The notes: generated by a model not told the origin, from the letters alone. 64,000 nucleotides of DNA from Candidatus Synoicihabitans palmerolidicus (GCA_020809425.1 JAGGDC010000003.1:1-64000), one strand, 5' to 3'; counted from the first letter of the stretch, positions 1-10,476 are shown. Program-made: numbers and translations.

Positions 1-2
1 TG

Positions 3-1805
3 CGCGAGCATTCGTCGGCGCGAGGTGACGACGGCTTGGTGCCGATCTATTTCGTTGCTCCCCGCGAGATGCGCCCGGCCGAAGGCCAGCGCATCGCGGC
101 TTGGCTCGATGCCATGCACGTGAAGTTTCCGTGGTTCAATCCTCGTGCCACCGATATCGTGGTCGAAGACGAGCAACGTTACCGGGACTTCGCGGCCGAC
201 ATCCACCGCCGTAACCGCACGGAGATCCTGGAACTCCAACCTTGGGCCGAAGAAGGGCCCAAGGTGCTCAAGCAAATCGATGCGGCCGCGCGTAGTGCTG
301 CACTCAAGGTCCAGTCGCGCGACTGGACCGAAGACGAGCGTCCTCTTTCGGAGCGTCTCGACTCCATCGACCGCTACATTTCCCACTGCCTCGCACCCGC
401 TGATCTCGCTCCGGGCAACCTCAATCGTAGCCAAAGCACCTTCGTCGGTCGCCACGCTCAGTTAGGCCAACTGCACACCATCATTCGAAAAGGTGGAGCG
501 CAGGTTGGAGGCCGCGGAAGTGGCGGGCGAGGGATGATCGCCGCTTCCCACGGTTTGGGTGGTCTGGGCAAGTCAGCCTTGGCTCGGCAATATGCGCATG
601 CATATGCGGAGTATTTTGCGGCGGGCGGCACTTGGGAGCTACGATGTGCCGGCGAGACCAAGATCGGGCAGGTGCTACTCCAGTTGCTGGATAACCCAGA
701 TGGCGTTAAGACTGTTGAAAGGGAAGTGGACCTATCCCTCGAGCTGCACGAGGCTCAGAGAGCCAACAGTAGTTTAGCGGCCAAGGCGGTCGTGGCGCAT
801 CTTCGCGAACTTACGATGCGTCGCTGCGATATCGTGAGAGAACGTCTCGCCCGGCACTCTGAGCGCCACAGTGGCGATAGTAATTTTGCGACCCTCGATC
901 AGCCGCGCCTGTTACTTATCCTAGACAACGTGGATCAGCCTGAGCTGCTGTCCAAATCACAGGTCAAATTATTGTCTGCTGAGGACTGGCTGGAAATCAT
1001 CGTGACCAGCCGCCTCCATCCCGGAAAGTTTGGTGAGGATGCTCGCACTTTCCACAGCGTCGAAGTTGATGGGCTGCCCGAGAGCGACGCGTTGCAGCTG
1101 CTTCGCGAGTTGCAACCCGAGCAACGTTTCCCGGAAGGTGAAGAAAACGAGCAGGCCGCCCTTGAGATTGTGCGCTTGCTGGGCGGCTACACGTTGGCGA
1201 TCGAATTGGTAGGCGCCTACATGAAAACCAAACCGCGAACCTTTCCTCCGACTCGAATGCTGGAGCAATTGCGCACCGACGGAGTAGCGCTGAAGGTGGA
1301 CGCCTATGCCGCCGATCCGGACGTGAAGAATAAGATCGAAGACGAAGACTACCGGGGCCGCACGATCGGGTCTCTGGTCGCGTCGAGCATGGCCTAGGTA
1401 AGCCAACCGGCTCGGACTGCGCTTCATTTTGCTAGTTTTCTCATGCCGGACTCGATCCCGGTGGAATGGATACGCACCCTCACGGCGCAGGCGCATCCGG
1501 ATGCCGGCTTGACGGAGGACGAAGGAGCATGGGCGGAGTTATGGAACGAATTGCACGATCTTCGGTTATGGCATCCAGTGGAAAACCCAGAGTGCGATAA
1601 GCAAGGTCTCGCCGTGTGGCCCCAGCTCGTTCGCATTCACCGCATTGTTGGCGAACACGTAAGATCTGCTGCCGGACCTGAGCGATGGTCGGAAATTGAG
1701 GTATTTCTTGATCAGCTTACGACCGAGTTTGAACAGCGGGAAGGAAACGAAAACGCCGACCATCTGAGGAGGCAGCATCCTTGGCTGCTGGAACAGTTCG
1801 AATAG
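3..1805 (+). pseudogene. STAND/NB-ARC-type ATPase, 5' partial, interrupted by one in-frame TAG (1395-1397)
   Basis: P-loop GLGGLGKSALARQYA and Walker B-like LLLILDNVDQ, then NB-ARC-like LLGGYTLAIEL. The reading frame is open from the window edge (position 3) to TAG at 1395-1397. The same frame continues as VSQPARTALHFASFLMPDSIPVEWIRTL to 1805. Confidence 0.75.
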
Positions 1806-1961
1806 CTTTTAGCTCCTCAATCCCTTAAGGGGATAGTTATTTCGCCAGTGCTCCTACGATCGGTGAATGTTTCGGTGGAGTATGAAGGGGACCACGGTTC
1901 ACCAAACCGAGCTAAAGCCTGTCCAGCGGGCGCAAGTCGTTGGTGATAAGCTGTAAGCGTG

Positions 1962-2006
1962 ATAAAAAAGAGGCCTAAATCGGGAGTAAATCCTGGTTTA
2001 GGCCCA
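1962..2006 (-). terminator. Hairpin/terminator-like structure upstream of transposase A; U-tract on the minus strand
   Basis: Minus strand: GGCCTAAACC-loop-GATTTAGGCC followed by TCTTTTTT. Equivalent hairpin with compensatory changes in copy B (18758..18790). Confidence 0.6.
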
Positions 2007-2022
2007 AAAACGGCGTCTATGA

Positions 2023-3471
2023 TTGGGTGTGAAACTAATACACAAAGCCGTCGGAGATGAAATTGCCCTGCAGAGCTGGCTGCGTCCAGCGCTTACGACT
2101 GTCGGGCCGAACAAAGATTACGGGCAGTTTCGCGAGCCGCTCGATGCGGTGGACCGAGTGCTGCGAGCCAGTCACCTTGAATCGATGGCGATGGACTTCG
2201 CGCGGGTGGGCTTCGAGTCGGTCGACGCCGGGCAGCTGCGCCGTCGCCTGGAGTTCGCGCGCAAGGCGCTGCGGGTGCATGTGTTGCGTATGCTGTTGGG
2301 AAACATGCCTTTTCGGCAACTCTCGCGCACGATTGAGGGCATCAAGGGCGTTTCCAAGAGCGTGTTGGAGCGAGCTTCGCAGTGCTTTACCGCCGAACCG
2401 GTGCGGTGGATGGGTCAGGTGTTTATCGAGATGGTCGCCGAGGCGGACCGGGCGGCCGAACTCGGTCTGGCCGAGCCGCAGTCGATGGAGACGTGCCTGG
2501 TGGACTCGACGTGCTGGCCCACCAACATCCACTTTCCGGTGGATTGGGTGCTGCTGCGCGATGTGAGCCGAACCCTGCTCAAGGCGGTGATCCTGATCCG
2601 CCGGGCCGGCATGCGTGCACGCATGCCGGCGGAGCCGGAGGTCTTCGCCCGACAGATGAACCGGCTGTGCATTGAGATGACGCACACCCGACGGCGTGCG
2701 AATGCCAAACGAGCGCGCAAGCAGGTGCTACGCAAGATGAAGCGACTGTTGCGCACCATCGGTGAACACGCCCAGCGACACCGCAACCGCCTGGACCAAG
2801 CGTATGCGTCGACCCACACCTCCGCGCGACAGGCCGCTCGCATCGTCAAACGCATCGTCGAACGCATCGACGAACGCATCGACGCGATGTTGGCTCAGAT
2901 GCCCGCAACGATCAACCAGGCCCACGAACGCATCATCGGCGCGCGACCAGTGCCCAACGCCGAGAAGATCCTCCGCGTCTACGAACCCGACGTGCAGACC
3001 GTGGTCCGGGGCAAGGCGTCCGGCGCGGTCGAGTTTGGCAACACCCTCATGATCAGTGAGAACGTGACGGGGTTGATCACCGATTGGCAGTTGTATCAGG
3101 GAATGACTCCGGCCGAATGGCGTCAGTTCGACCTGAGCACCCCGATCAAAGCGGCGAGCACCGACCGAGGCTTCTCGACCCAACGGCTGTGCGAACGCTT
3201 GGCCGAAGCCGACATTTATGACGCCACTTGCCCCCGCGATCCGCAGCAACTGCAACGGCGCATGCAGGAGCCGCAGTTCGTGGCGCTCCAACATCGCCGG
3301 GCTTCGACGGAAGCCCGCATCGCCATCATCAAGCAACGCCAAAGCAAGCGATTGAGTGCCAGAGGCTTCACGAATCGCTACCTGGAGGTAGCCTGGAGCA
3401 TCCTCGGTCACAACCTGTGGCTCATCGCCCGACTGCTGGCCGACCAACCACCGCAAGCCCAAGCCGCCTAA
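2023..3471 (+). CDS. Transposase of IS copy A (carries two in-frame internal deletions relative to copy B)
   Basis: 482-aa ORF MGVKLIHKAVGDEIALQSW...WSILGHNLWLIARLL. About 90% identical by eye to 18809..20332. Confidence 0.8.
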   Translation: MGVKLIHKAVGDEIALQSWLRPALTTVGPNKDYGQFREPLDAVDRVLRASHLESMAMDFARVGFESVDAGQLRRRLEFARKALRVHVLRMLLGNMPFRQLSRTIEGIKGVSKSVLERASQCFTAEPVRWMGQVFIEMVAEADRAAELGLAEPQSMETCLVDSTCWPTNIHFPVDWVLLRDVSRTLLKAVILIRRAGMRARMPAEPEVFARQMNRLCIEMTHTRRRANAKRARKQVLRKMKRLLRTIGEHAQRHRNRLDQAYASTHTSARQAARIVKRIVERIDERIDAMLAQMPATINQAHERIIGARPVPNAEKILRVYEPDVQTVVRGKASGAVEFGNTLMISENVTGLITDWQLYQGMTPAEWRQFDLSTPIKAASTDRGFSTQRLCERLAEADIYDATCPRDPQQLQRRMQEPQFVALQHRRASTEARIAIIKQRQSKRLSARGFTNRYLEVAWSILGHNLWLIARLLADQPPQAQAA

Positions 3472-3857
3472 AACCACCAAGCCTACTCCAACGATGAACA
3501 ATAAACCGGCTGCCGGAGGTTCCCTCATGGAAACGATCCAGGCACTGACTGCTGCGACACTGCAATTTAGCCATTAAATTGCCTCTGCGCACGCCTACAT
3601 CCGCCATTGGTAGCCGGAAATCCGCTCAAAAATCGGCTTTCCTGCCCCCCTTCCAAAATCAGGGTAAATGGGACACGCTCCAAATAGACTTTCGCGAAGT
3701 GCCCAAAGGTTGGACTACAGGATACATTCCGTTGCGTAAGACCTATCCCTACCAAGCGCCGGTGGATCGCAGCGAAGGGGCAAGCCTATCGCCTCGTCCC
3801 CTGGCTCGTGGAGTGGGCATATCAGCTCACCAAGGACACGGAGCTGCAGGACACCAC

Positions 3858-4058
3858 AGCCATGCCACAAACGTCGCGTATTTGAGGCCCTCGCGCTTCG
3901 CGAACGCCTTCTGCGTCAGGCCGCTCTCGCGATAGATCGCCGCCAACTGCGCCCACTCCTCTGCGCTACGCAGCTGGCGTCCGCGCCCATCGCGCTTGTT
4001 GTTCTGCACTTCCACTTCAATCACGTCCCGCATAGGAGGTCGCCTCTCGGACGCTTAC
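3858..4058 (-). mobile_element. Remnant of an IS66 element (tnpA 5' end plus terminal repeat)
   Basis: ORF 3827..4033 (VEVQNNKRDGRGRQLRSAEEWAQLAAIYRESGL) and terminus aggaggtcgcctctcggacgcttac match the IS66 end at about 39780-40011. Confidence 0.85.
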
Positions 4059-4124
4059 GACCTTGCCCTCCTCAAGACTTTCTATCGCAAAACCCGAACT
4101 CGTTCCTCTGCTTCGTCGGACACG

Positions 4125-4157
4125 AAAAAGCCGCTCCACCAAAGGAGCGACTTTTTT
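4125..4157. terminator. Bidirectional rho-independent terminator at the end of the clpC operon
   Basis: aaaaaGCCGCTCCaccaaaGGAGCGACtttttt: stem with A-tract on one side and T-tract on the other, just downstream of clpC (minus). Confidence 0.75.
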
Positions 4158-4181
4158 GCATTAAGGGGGAAGTCGATGTGG

Positions 4182-6683
4182 TTACGTATTAACCTCGGTC
4201 TCGGCGTCGGCGAAAGCAAGGTTCTCTCCGTCACGGACCACTCGGACAAGGTTGCCGTCTTTCACTGTGCCTCTAATAATGGCTTCCGCCAGCGGGTCTT
4301 CCAAGTAGTGCTCCACGGCACGACGCAAGGGGCGCGCGCCGTATTTCTCGTCATAGCCCTTATCGATCAGCAACGACTTTGCTTCGTCGGTAAATTCCAA
4401 CGTGATCTTTCGGTCTGTCAGGCGATCGGCGAATTTTTTGACCTCGATTTCGACAATCTTCGTGAGATCCGATTTTCCGAGGGGGCGGAAGAAAACAATG
4501 TCCGAGATCCGATTAAGGAACTCCGGTTTGAAGACTTTCTTTGACTCCTCGAGTACCTTATCGCGCATCAACTCCATGTCGCTGAAGCTGCCCGTCGCTG
4601 CCGCGAATCCCATGGAGGTCTGTCGCTGCAATAACGTAACTCCCACATTGGACGTCATAATAATGATCGTGTTTCGGAAGTCGACTTGGCGGCCAAGTGA
4701 ATCCGTAAGGCGGCCGTCTTCCAAGATTTGCAACAGAAGCTGCAATACGTCGGGGTGGGCCTTCTCGATTTCATCAAAGAGAATAACGGAATACGGCTTG
4801 CGCCGCACCGATTCGGTGAGCTGGCCGCCCTCCTCGTAGCCAACATAGCCAGGAGGCGAACCGACCAAACGCGATACCGCAAATTTCTCCATATACTCGC
4901 TCATGTCGATCTGCACGAGTGCGTCCTGGTTGCCAAACATCTGCGCTGCGAGTTGCTTGGCTGTTTCGGTTTTACCCACCCCGCTGGGGCCCACGAACAA
5001 GAAGGAACCAATCGGACGACGAGGGTCCTTGAGATCGGCTCGAGACCGACGAAGCGCGCGGGCAATCGCGGTTGCCGCGACCTCCTGACCAACCACCTTT
5101 TTCTGGATTTCGTTCTCCAGATTAAGCAGGCGTTCGGTCTCTTTCTTCTCCATTCGATTCAATGGGATGCCGGTCCAATCTGCGACCACATGCATCATCA
5201 TCTCTTCATCAATGGTGATTTTGTTTTCTTCGCGTTCCTTCTTCCAGCTCTCGGTAACTTCTTCTTGTTTGGTCCGAAGTTGTTTTTCGTTATCCCGGCA
5301 GCGTGCGGCCTCTTCGAAGTGTTGGCCTGCAATGGCTTCCTCTTTCTTGGCGCAAACTTCTTCGATTTGTTTGGCCAATTCTTCTATCTCCGGAGGCCGA
5401 TTAAGTGACGCAATCCGGGCGCGCGAACCCGCTTCATCCATCACATCAATCGCTTTGTCGGGCAGGAAACGTCCGGTAATGTAACGATCCGAAAGCTTCG
5501 CGGCCGTCTCTAAGGAAAGGTCAGTGAATATTGCTTTGTGGTGATCCTCATACTTGCCACGGATGCCCTGCAAAATGGTGACCGTGTCCTCAACTGACGG
5601 TGGCTCGACCTTCACCGACTGGAAGCGGCGATCCAAGGCACTGTCCTTTTCAATGTACTTGCGATACTCGTTGAGAGTGGTCGCACCGATGCACTGCAAC
5701 TCGCCGCGAGATAGCGAAGGCTTGAAGATATTGGATGCGTCCATGGCACCTTCGGCCGCTCCAGCGCCCACGATTGTGTGCAGTTCATCGATGAACACAA
5801 TGATGTTCTTGGACCGTTTGATCTCGTCCATGACGGCTTTGATCCGTTCCTCAAATTGCCCGCGGTATTTGGTCCCCGCCACCATGAGGGCGAGATCAAG
5901 GGTGATGACCTTCTTGTCGATTAACAACTCAGGGACAATGCCACCGTAAATTTCTTGGGCGAGGCCTTCCACGATCGCGGTCTTGCCCACCCCTGCTTCG
6001 CCGATGAGCACAGGATTGTTCTTCGTACGTCGACAGAGGATTTGCACCACTCGCCGAATTTCGTGTTTCCGCCCGACCACGGGATCCAATTCACCCTTGC
6101 GGGCCAGTTCCGTGAGGTCGCGTCCGAACGCTTTGAGCGCAGGAGTCTTGACGTCCTTCTTGTCATCACCACCTCCACCACGAGAAGATGGAGCCGCTGC
6201 TTCCTCCGCGCCGGGGTCATTCTCGCCTCCCGAAAACTGGGGATCCAGTTCGCGCAAGATTTCGTTGCGAGTGCGCTCGATATCTATGTCGAGAGACTTC
6301 AAAACGCGGGCGGCGACGCCCTCTCCTTCGCGCAACAAGCCGAGTAGAATATGCTCGGTACCCACATAGGAGTGATTCAAGGCTTTGGCTTCCTTGCCGG
6401 CCAGCGCCAGGACCTTTTTAACCCGAGGGGTGTAAGGAATACTGCCTTGAATTTTCGATTCGGTGCCGGTGCCGACTTGTTTTTCAACCGCGCCACGCAC
6501 GGTCTCCAAATCAAGACCCATTTTCTGGAGCACGCTGACCGCCACGCCTTGGCCAAGTTTGATCAGGCCAAGCAGGATGTGCTCCGTTCCAACATAGTTG
6601 TGATTAAATCTATCGGCCTCTTTCCTCGCCAAAGCGATGACCTGTTGGGCTCGGGGAGTGAAATTATTCATGGGCTCGGACAT
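4182..6683 (-). CDS. clpC: ATP-dependent Clp protease ATP-binding subunit ClpC
   Basis: 833 aa; two Clp_N repeats ([13 protein letters not shown]), Walker [14 protein letters not shown] and [16 protein letters not shown]-like middle region, C-terminal D2 domain. Intact. Confidence 0.97.
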   Translation of the reverse strand: MSEPMNNFTPRAQQVIALARKEADRFNHNYVGTEHILLGLIKLGQGVAVSVLQKMGLDLETVRGAVEKQVGTGTESKIQGSIPYTPRVKKVLALAGKEAKALNHSYVGTEHILLGLLREGEGVAARVLKSLDIDIERTRNEILRELDPQFSGGENDPGAEEAAAPSSRGGGGDDKKDVKTPALKAFGRDLTELARKGELDPVVGRKHEIRRVVQILCRRTKNNPVLIGEAGVGKTAIVEGLAQEIYGGIVPELLIDKKVITLDLALMVAGTKYRGQFEERIKAVMDEIKRSKNIIVFIDELHTIVGAGAAEGAMDASNIFKPSLSRGELQCIGATTLNEYRKYIEKDSALDRRFQSVKVEPPSVEDTVTILQGIRGKYEDHHKAIFTDLSLETAAKLSDRYITGRFLPDKAIDVMDEAGSRARIASLNRPPEIEELAKQIEEVCAKKEEAIAGQHFEEAARCRDNEKQLRTKQEEVTESWKKEREENKITIDEEMMMHVVADWTGIPLNRMEKKETERLLNLENEIQKKVVGQEVAATAIARALRRSRADLKDPRRPIGSFLFVGPSGVGKTETAKQLAAQMFGNQDALVQIDMSEYMEKFAVSRLVGSPPGYVGYEEGGQLTESVRRKPYSVILFDEIEKAHPDVLQLLLQILEDGRLTDSLGRQVDFRNTIIIMTSNVGVTLLQRQTSMGFAAATGSFSDMELMRDKVLEESKKVFKPEFLNRISDIVFFRPLGKSDLTKIVEIEVKKFADRLTDRKITLEFTDEAKSLLIDKGYDEKYGARPLRRAVEHYLEDPLAEAIIRGTVKDGNLVRVVRDGENLAFADAETEVNT

Positions 6684-6701
6684 GCAGTGGGTTTATGAAA
6701 T

Positions 6702-7796
6702 TCAGTTATTCCCGGTCTTCGCATAGCCGGGCGCGGTGAAATTAGCAAATTCGGAACGCAATCGTTCCGCTCTGAGACGGTCTCGTTCTTCGGACTCCAG
6801 TTTGATCAATCCTGAGTTGTGCAGCACATGCCCTGGTTGGGCTTCGATGAACAGGCGATCGACTGCCACCCGGTGAGTGTCGGGAAAATAACCGAGATCC
6901 ACGCCCAGTCTCACGAGGGACAGTAAATTCATTGCCTCGGATGAGCTGATTACATGCCCATGAGTTAAAATTCCGAAGGCGCGGCCAATTTTGTCCGGCA
7001 GTTTGCGGGGATCTGTTTCCTGCAATTTGTCCCGGGCATTGAGTTCATGCTCCACGATTGACTGCAGGACATTCTGTAGCCGTTTCACAATATCAGTCTC
7101 AGATTCGCCCAAAGTCGTCTGATTCGAGATTTGGAACATGCTCCCACTGGCATCGGATCCTTCGCCAAGCAATCCGCGGACGACCATACCGAGCTGATTA
7201 ACCGCTCGCACGACCTTTCCCATTTGGCTCGCGATTACAAGGGCCGGCAAATGCATCATGGCCGAGGCTCGCATTCCCGTGCCCAAGTTGGTTGGACAAG
7301 CTGTGACATAGCCCAATCGCGGTGAGTAGGCGTAGTCCAAGGAGGATTCCAAGGCACTGTCCAAGCTGTTGATCGCATTCCAAGTGCGCTTGAGCTGAAA
7401 CCCGCTTCTCAAGACCTGAATCCTCAGATGGTCCTCCTCATTCACCATCACCGAAATACTCTGGTCCTTGTTAAGGATAACGCCGGCCCCGGACTTGGCG
7501 CCGCTTAATTCTCGGCTTATGAGGTGCCGCTCGACTAAAACCTGTCGCTGGAGCGGCTCCAATGCATCCACCGAAACACAGAGTCCGCGTTTCATTGGAC
7601 CGGTGTTCGAGACCGCCTCGCAGCACTGCTTGAATATTGCACGTCGTTCGCCGTCTTCGGCGCGTCCGGGAAACCGATGTGACGTTAAATTACGCGCCAG
7701 TCGGATGCGCGTCATCAAGACCACGGGGCATTTCGCGTTGCCGTTGTCGGGCCATTCGGCCGGTGCCGCTAAGAGTTTTTCGATGTTGAAGGCCAT
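6702..7796 (-). CDS. mcsB: Protein-arginine kinase McsB
   Basis: Phosphagen-kinase-like motifs RIRLARNL, NEEDHLRIQ and CPTNLGTGMRAS. Adjacent to mcsA and clpC. Confidence 0.94.
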   Translation of the reverse strand: MAFNIEKLLAAPAEWPDNGNAKCPVVLMTRIRLARNLTSHRFPGRAEDGERRAIFKQCCEAVSNTGPMKRGLCVSVDALEPLQRQVLVERHLISRELSGAKSGAGVILNKDQSISVMVNEEDHLRIQVLRSGFQLKRTWNAINSLDSALESSLDYAYSPRLGYVTACPTNLGTGMRASAMMHLPALVIASQMGKVVRAVNQLGMVVRGLLGEGSDASGSMFQISNQTTLGESETDIVKRLQNVLQSIVEHELNARDKLQETDPRKLPDKIGRAFGILTHGHVISSSEAMNLLSLVRLGVDLGYFPDTHRVAVDRLFIEAQPGHVLHNSGLIKLESEERDRLRAERLRSEFANFTAPGYAKTGNN

Positions 7797-8305
7797 TAGG
7801 TGGTAGCACTCATTCCCGCGGCTTCCCGCACCTGCACAATGTCGTCTCTAAACTTTGCCGCATCTTCGTAACGCTCGGCTTTGATAGCACTTTGCAACTC
7901 AGTTTCGAGTTCGCTCAAGCGATCGTATAGCTGTTTGCGTTTCAAAGCCCGTTCTGGAACCTTGCCGACATGGGCCGTGCCCTTGTGCATGTTATCGAGC
8001 ATTGGCTCCAACAACTCGGTGAACGTATCATAACACTGCGGGCATCCAAAACGTCCCGTTTTCTCGAATTGGTCGAGCGTAAACCCACATTGCTCGCAAC
8101 GAAGACCAGTCGGCGCTTCGGGTTCGGGATTCAGCGATGCCTTGAGCAGCAAATCCGCTAACGAAAAACTGCTGGGATCGGTCACCCCCTTGGCTTGGGC
8201 ACAGAATTCACACAAATCGACCTTGTGCACCTTGTGGTTCACGATCTGCGTGAGATGCACGGTCGCTTGATTATCGCAGAGGTCGCATTTGAGCGGACTG
8301 GCCAT
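7796..8305 (-). CDS. mcsA: McsA-like protein (CxxC zinc motifs, UvrB/UvrC motif)
   Basis: MASPLKCDLCDNQATVHLTQIV...LRCEQCGFT...GCPQCYDTF, with C-terminal UVR motif (LQSAIKAERYEDAAKFRDDI). Confidence 0.92.
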   Translation of the reverse strand: MASPLKCDLCDNQATVHLTQIVNHKVHKVDLCEFCAQAKGVTDPSSFSLADLLLKASLNPEPEAPTGLRCEQCGFTLDQFEKTGRFGCPQCYDTFTELLEPMLDNMHKGTAHVGKVPERALKRKQLYDRLSELETELQSAIKAERYEDAAKFRDDIVQVREAAGMSATT

Positions 8306-8544
8306 GGAGGGAGGTGGATTGATCGACTTAAAAAAACAGGAGAGCGTCACATGCGTAACGGACACTCGATGGACTGCATTCATCATGCCACGACACGCCA
8401 CCGTTGCAAGGCCCTGAAAACACTTATCAACGACTGCGCAATTTGCGACATTTCGACCTAGCAAATTGCGCCCACTGTGACGCTTTGGCGCAACCTCACA
8501 AAGGCCGTACGGATCGCGGGCTTCTCGGTATTGGACGCGAGGGC

Positions 8545-9411
8545 TCAGAACTTTGTTCCGTCCTTGCGCACGACCTCACGAAACACTTCCAGCACTTGCT
8601 GAAAAATAGGCCCCGGCGTGCCCGATCCGACCTGTCTACCGTCAAGTTTGACCACCGGAATGACCTCAGCTCCCGTGCCCGTGAGGAAACACTCGTCTGC
8701 ATTCCAGATGTCATACCGCGTGAGATCATGCTCCTCTATCGGCACGTTTAGCGTTTTCGCTATGTCAAAAATAGCGTCCCGAATGATCCCCTTAAGCGCA
8801 CCCTGCTGAGATGAGGGGGTATATAGTTTGCCTTTGTGGACAATAAACACGTTATCTCCGGTGCATTCCGCCACCATTCCTTGGTCATTGAGCATGATCG
8901 CTTCAAGCGCTCCACACTGCTGCGCCTCGATCTTCGCCATGATGTTATTCAAGTAGTTGAGAGATTTGATCGCCGGGCTCAACGCTGCCGGATTCATGCG
9001 GCGGGTTGGCACCGTAACGATGGCCAGGCCCTTCACATAGTGTTCGGGCGGGTAAAGCGCTATCTTGTCGGCAATTATGAAAATAGAAGGTGCCGGGCAC
9101 AACGCCGGCGAGAGTCCGAGGTCGCCTTTGCCTCGGGTAACCACGAGCCGGATATAACCATCATTCAGCCCGTTGGCGCGACAAGTGTCGCAGATGGCCT
9201 GACTGATCTCGGCTCGAGACCATGGCATTTTCAACAACAGTGCCTTGGCCGAATACTCAAAGCGCTCCAAATGCTCCTCGAGTCGAAAAACGTTTCCGTC
9301 GTAGATTCGGATGCCCTCAAAAATTCCGTCTCCGTACAACAATCCGTGATCAAACACGGAAATCTTGGCGTCCGCCGCTTCCACCAATTGGCCATCGAGG
9401 TAAACTTTCAT
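8545..9411 (-). CDS. ilvE: Branched-chain amino acid aminotransferase
   Basis: MKVYLDGQLVEAADAKISVFDHGLLYGDGIFEGIR...; class IV PLP signature (AECTGDNVFIV). Confidence 0.93.
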   Translation of the reverse strand: MKVYLDGQLVEAADAKISVFDHGLLYGDGIFEGIRIYDGNVFRLEEHLERFEYSAKALLLKMPWSRAEISQAICDTCRANGLNDGYIRLVVTRGKGDLGLSPALCPAPSIFIIADKIALYPPEHYVKGLAIVTVPTRRMNPAALSPAIKSLNYLNNIMAKIEAQQCGALEAIMLNDQGMVAECTGDNVFIVHKGKLYTPSSQQGALKGIIRDAIFDIAKTLNVPIEEHDLTRYDIWNADECFLTGTGAEVIPVVKLDGRQVGSGTPGPIFQQVLEVFREVVRKDGTKF

Positions 9412-9521
9412 AAGTTCGGCGACGCTAGGAACACCGTGACTCAATTGTCCAGCTTCGCTCGAAGTTTCTTCTTGTGTTACTGCCCTTGTGACGAGGCACT
9501 GTTCTAGCTCTATTTGCTTCG

Positions 9522-10321
9522 ATGAAGATACGCTTTCGATCCACCGCCGGTTTTATCCTCATTGAACTCCTGACCGTAATCGCCATTCTCGGCATACTGG
9601 CGGCGGTCGTAATTCCCACCGTCGGCAAGGCCCGCGAAATCGCTCAACGGGCGGTAGACGCCAATAATCTTCGCGAGCTCAGCAAGGCCGCGATGATCTA
9701 CGCAGCCGATAATCGCGATGTCCTGCCGAATCCGCAACAAACCAGCCGACCCGTTGCGGGCACCAACCAACGCTATTGGCAATGGTTCGGGCAAGTCACT
9801 CGTTATGGTGGGCTCAATGATCCCGCCTCGCTTGTTTCCAACTTGGATAACGCAGTCGATCAGACCGCCCTGCCTCTTACGGTTTTGGATCCAACCGTTT
9901 TGACCCCGCCCACCTTGGATTCGAACTTCACTGCGTTGGGCACGACATCACTGCGTTGGGCACGACATCATTCAACGTCGTTGCCGGTTTGCGACTGAGT
10001 GATGCTCCGACTACGCCTCTCGCGTTCACCCGAGGACTGACAACTGACGGTAGCTGGTCGGGAGAAAGCGCTTCTGACGATGATCCCAATCGCGGAGTCT
10101 ATGCCGAAACCGGCGGTCACATCGTATTCTTGGGCGGCAACGTCGAATTTTTATCCTCCCTTGAAGATGGTCTCATCAGCAATACGGGCCGACCTACCTC
10201 CAATCTTCGCCAAGCTGTGCCCAACCGCACCAACGGCACGGGCGCGGTCCTCATACTCGGACAAGATTCCGCCAACGGAATCGCCAGTCCCAACGGAACC
10301 AGCTCCCAAACTGGGCCTTAG
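9522..10321 (+). pseudogene. Type II/IV pseudopilin-like protein, frameshifted by a 20-bp tandem duplication
   Basis: Prepilin N-terminus GFILIELLTVIAILGILAAVVIPTVGKA. Frame continues in 9956..10321 if one copy of cactgcgttgggcacgacat (9929-9968) is removed. Confidence 0.88.
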
Positions 10322-10353
10322 TCCGAAACGCCCATTCGTCCCCCCATTTTGCC

Positions 10354-10380
10354 ACCCGGTCTGTCAGACCGGGTTATTTG
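10354..10380 (+). terminator. Stem-loop terminator after the pseudopilin gene
   Basis: ACCCGGTCTGtCAGACCGGGTtatttg. Confidence 0.55.
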
Positions 10381-10476
10381 TTGAGTGCGCGCTCCGCCGG
10401 CTCCCACTCGAGCTTCTCCTAAATTTACATTTACTCCCCCGTCCAGCCGCTCACGCTTCACCGCTAAACATCGTCC

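Larger units (their letters stand above)
1915..3681 (+). mobile_element. Insertion sequence copy A (DDE transposase IS, family not assigned)
   Basis: Transposase ORF flanked by imperfect terminal inverted repeats (left agcctgtcc; right gggtaaatgggacacgctc). Near-identical second copy at 18.7-20.5 kb. Confidence 0.8.

Noticed and set aside
969-1496. Long antisense ORFs, e.g. 969..1496, 2728..3528, 17681..18562, 26091..27236, 41932..42924
   Set aside because: Translations are low-complexity, with no family motifs, and run antisense to clearly recognisable coding frames in high-GC DNA.
2839-2886. Short regular 12-bp repeats as a CRISPR-like array
   Set aside because: The repeats are contiguous with no spacers and lie in frame within a transposase coiled region; no cas genes in the window.
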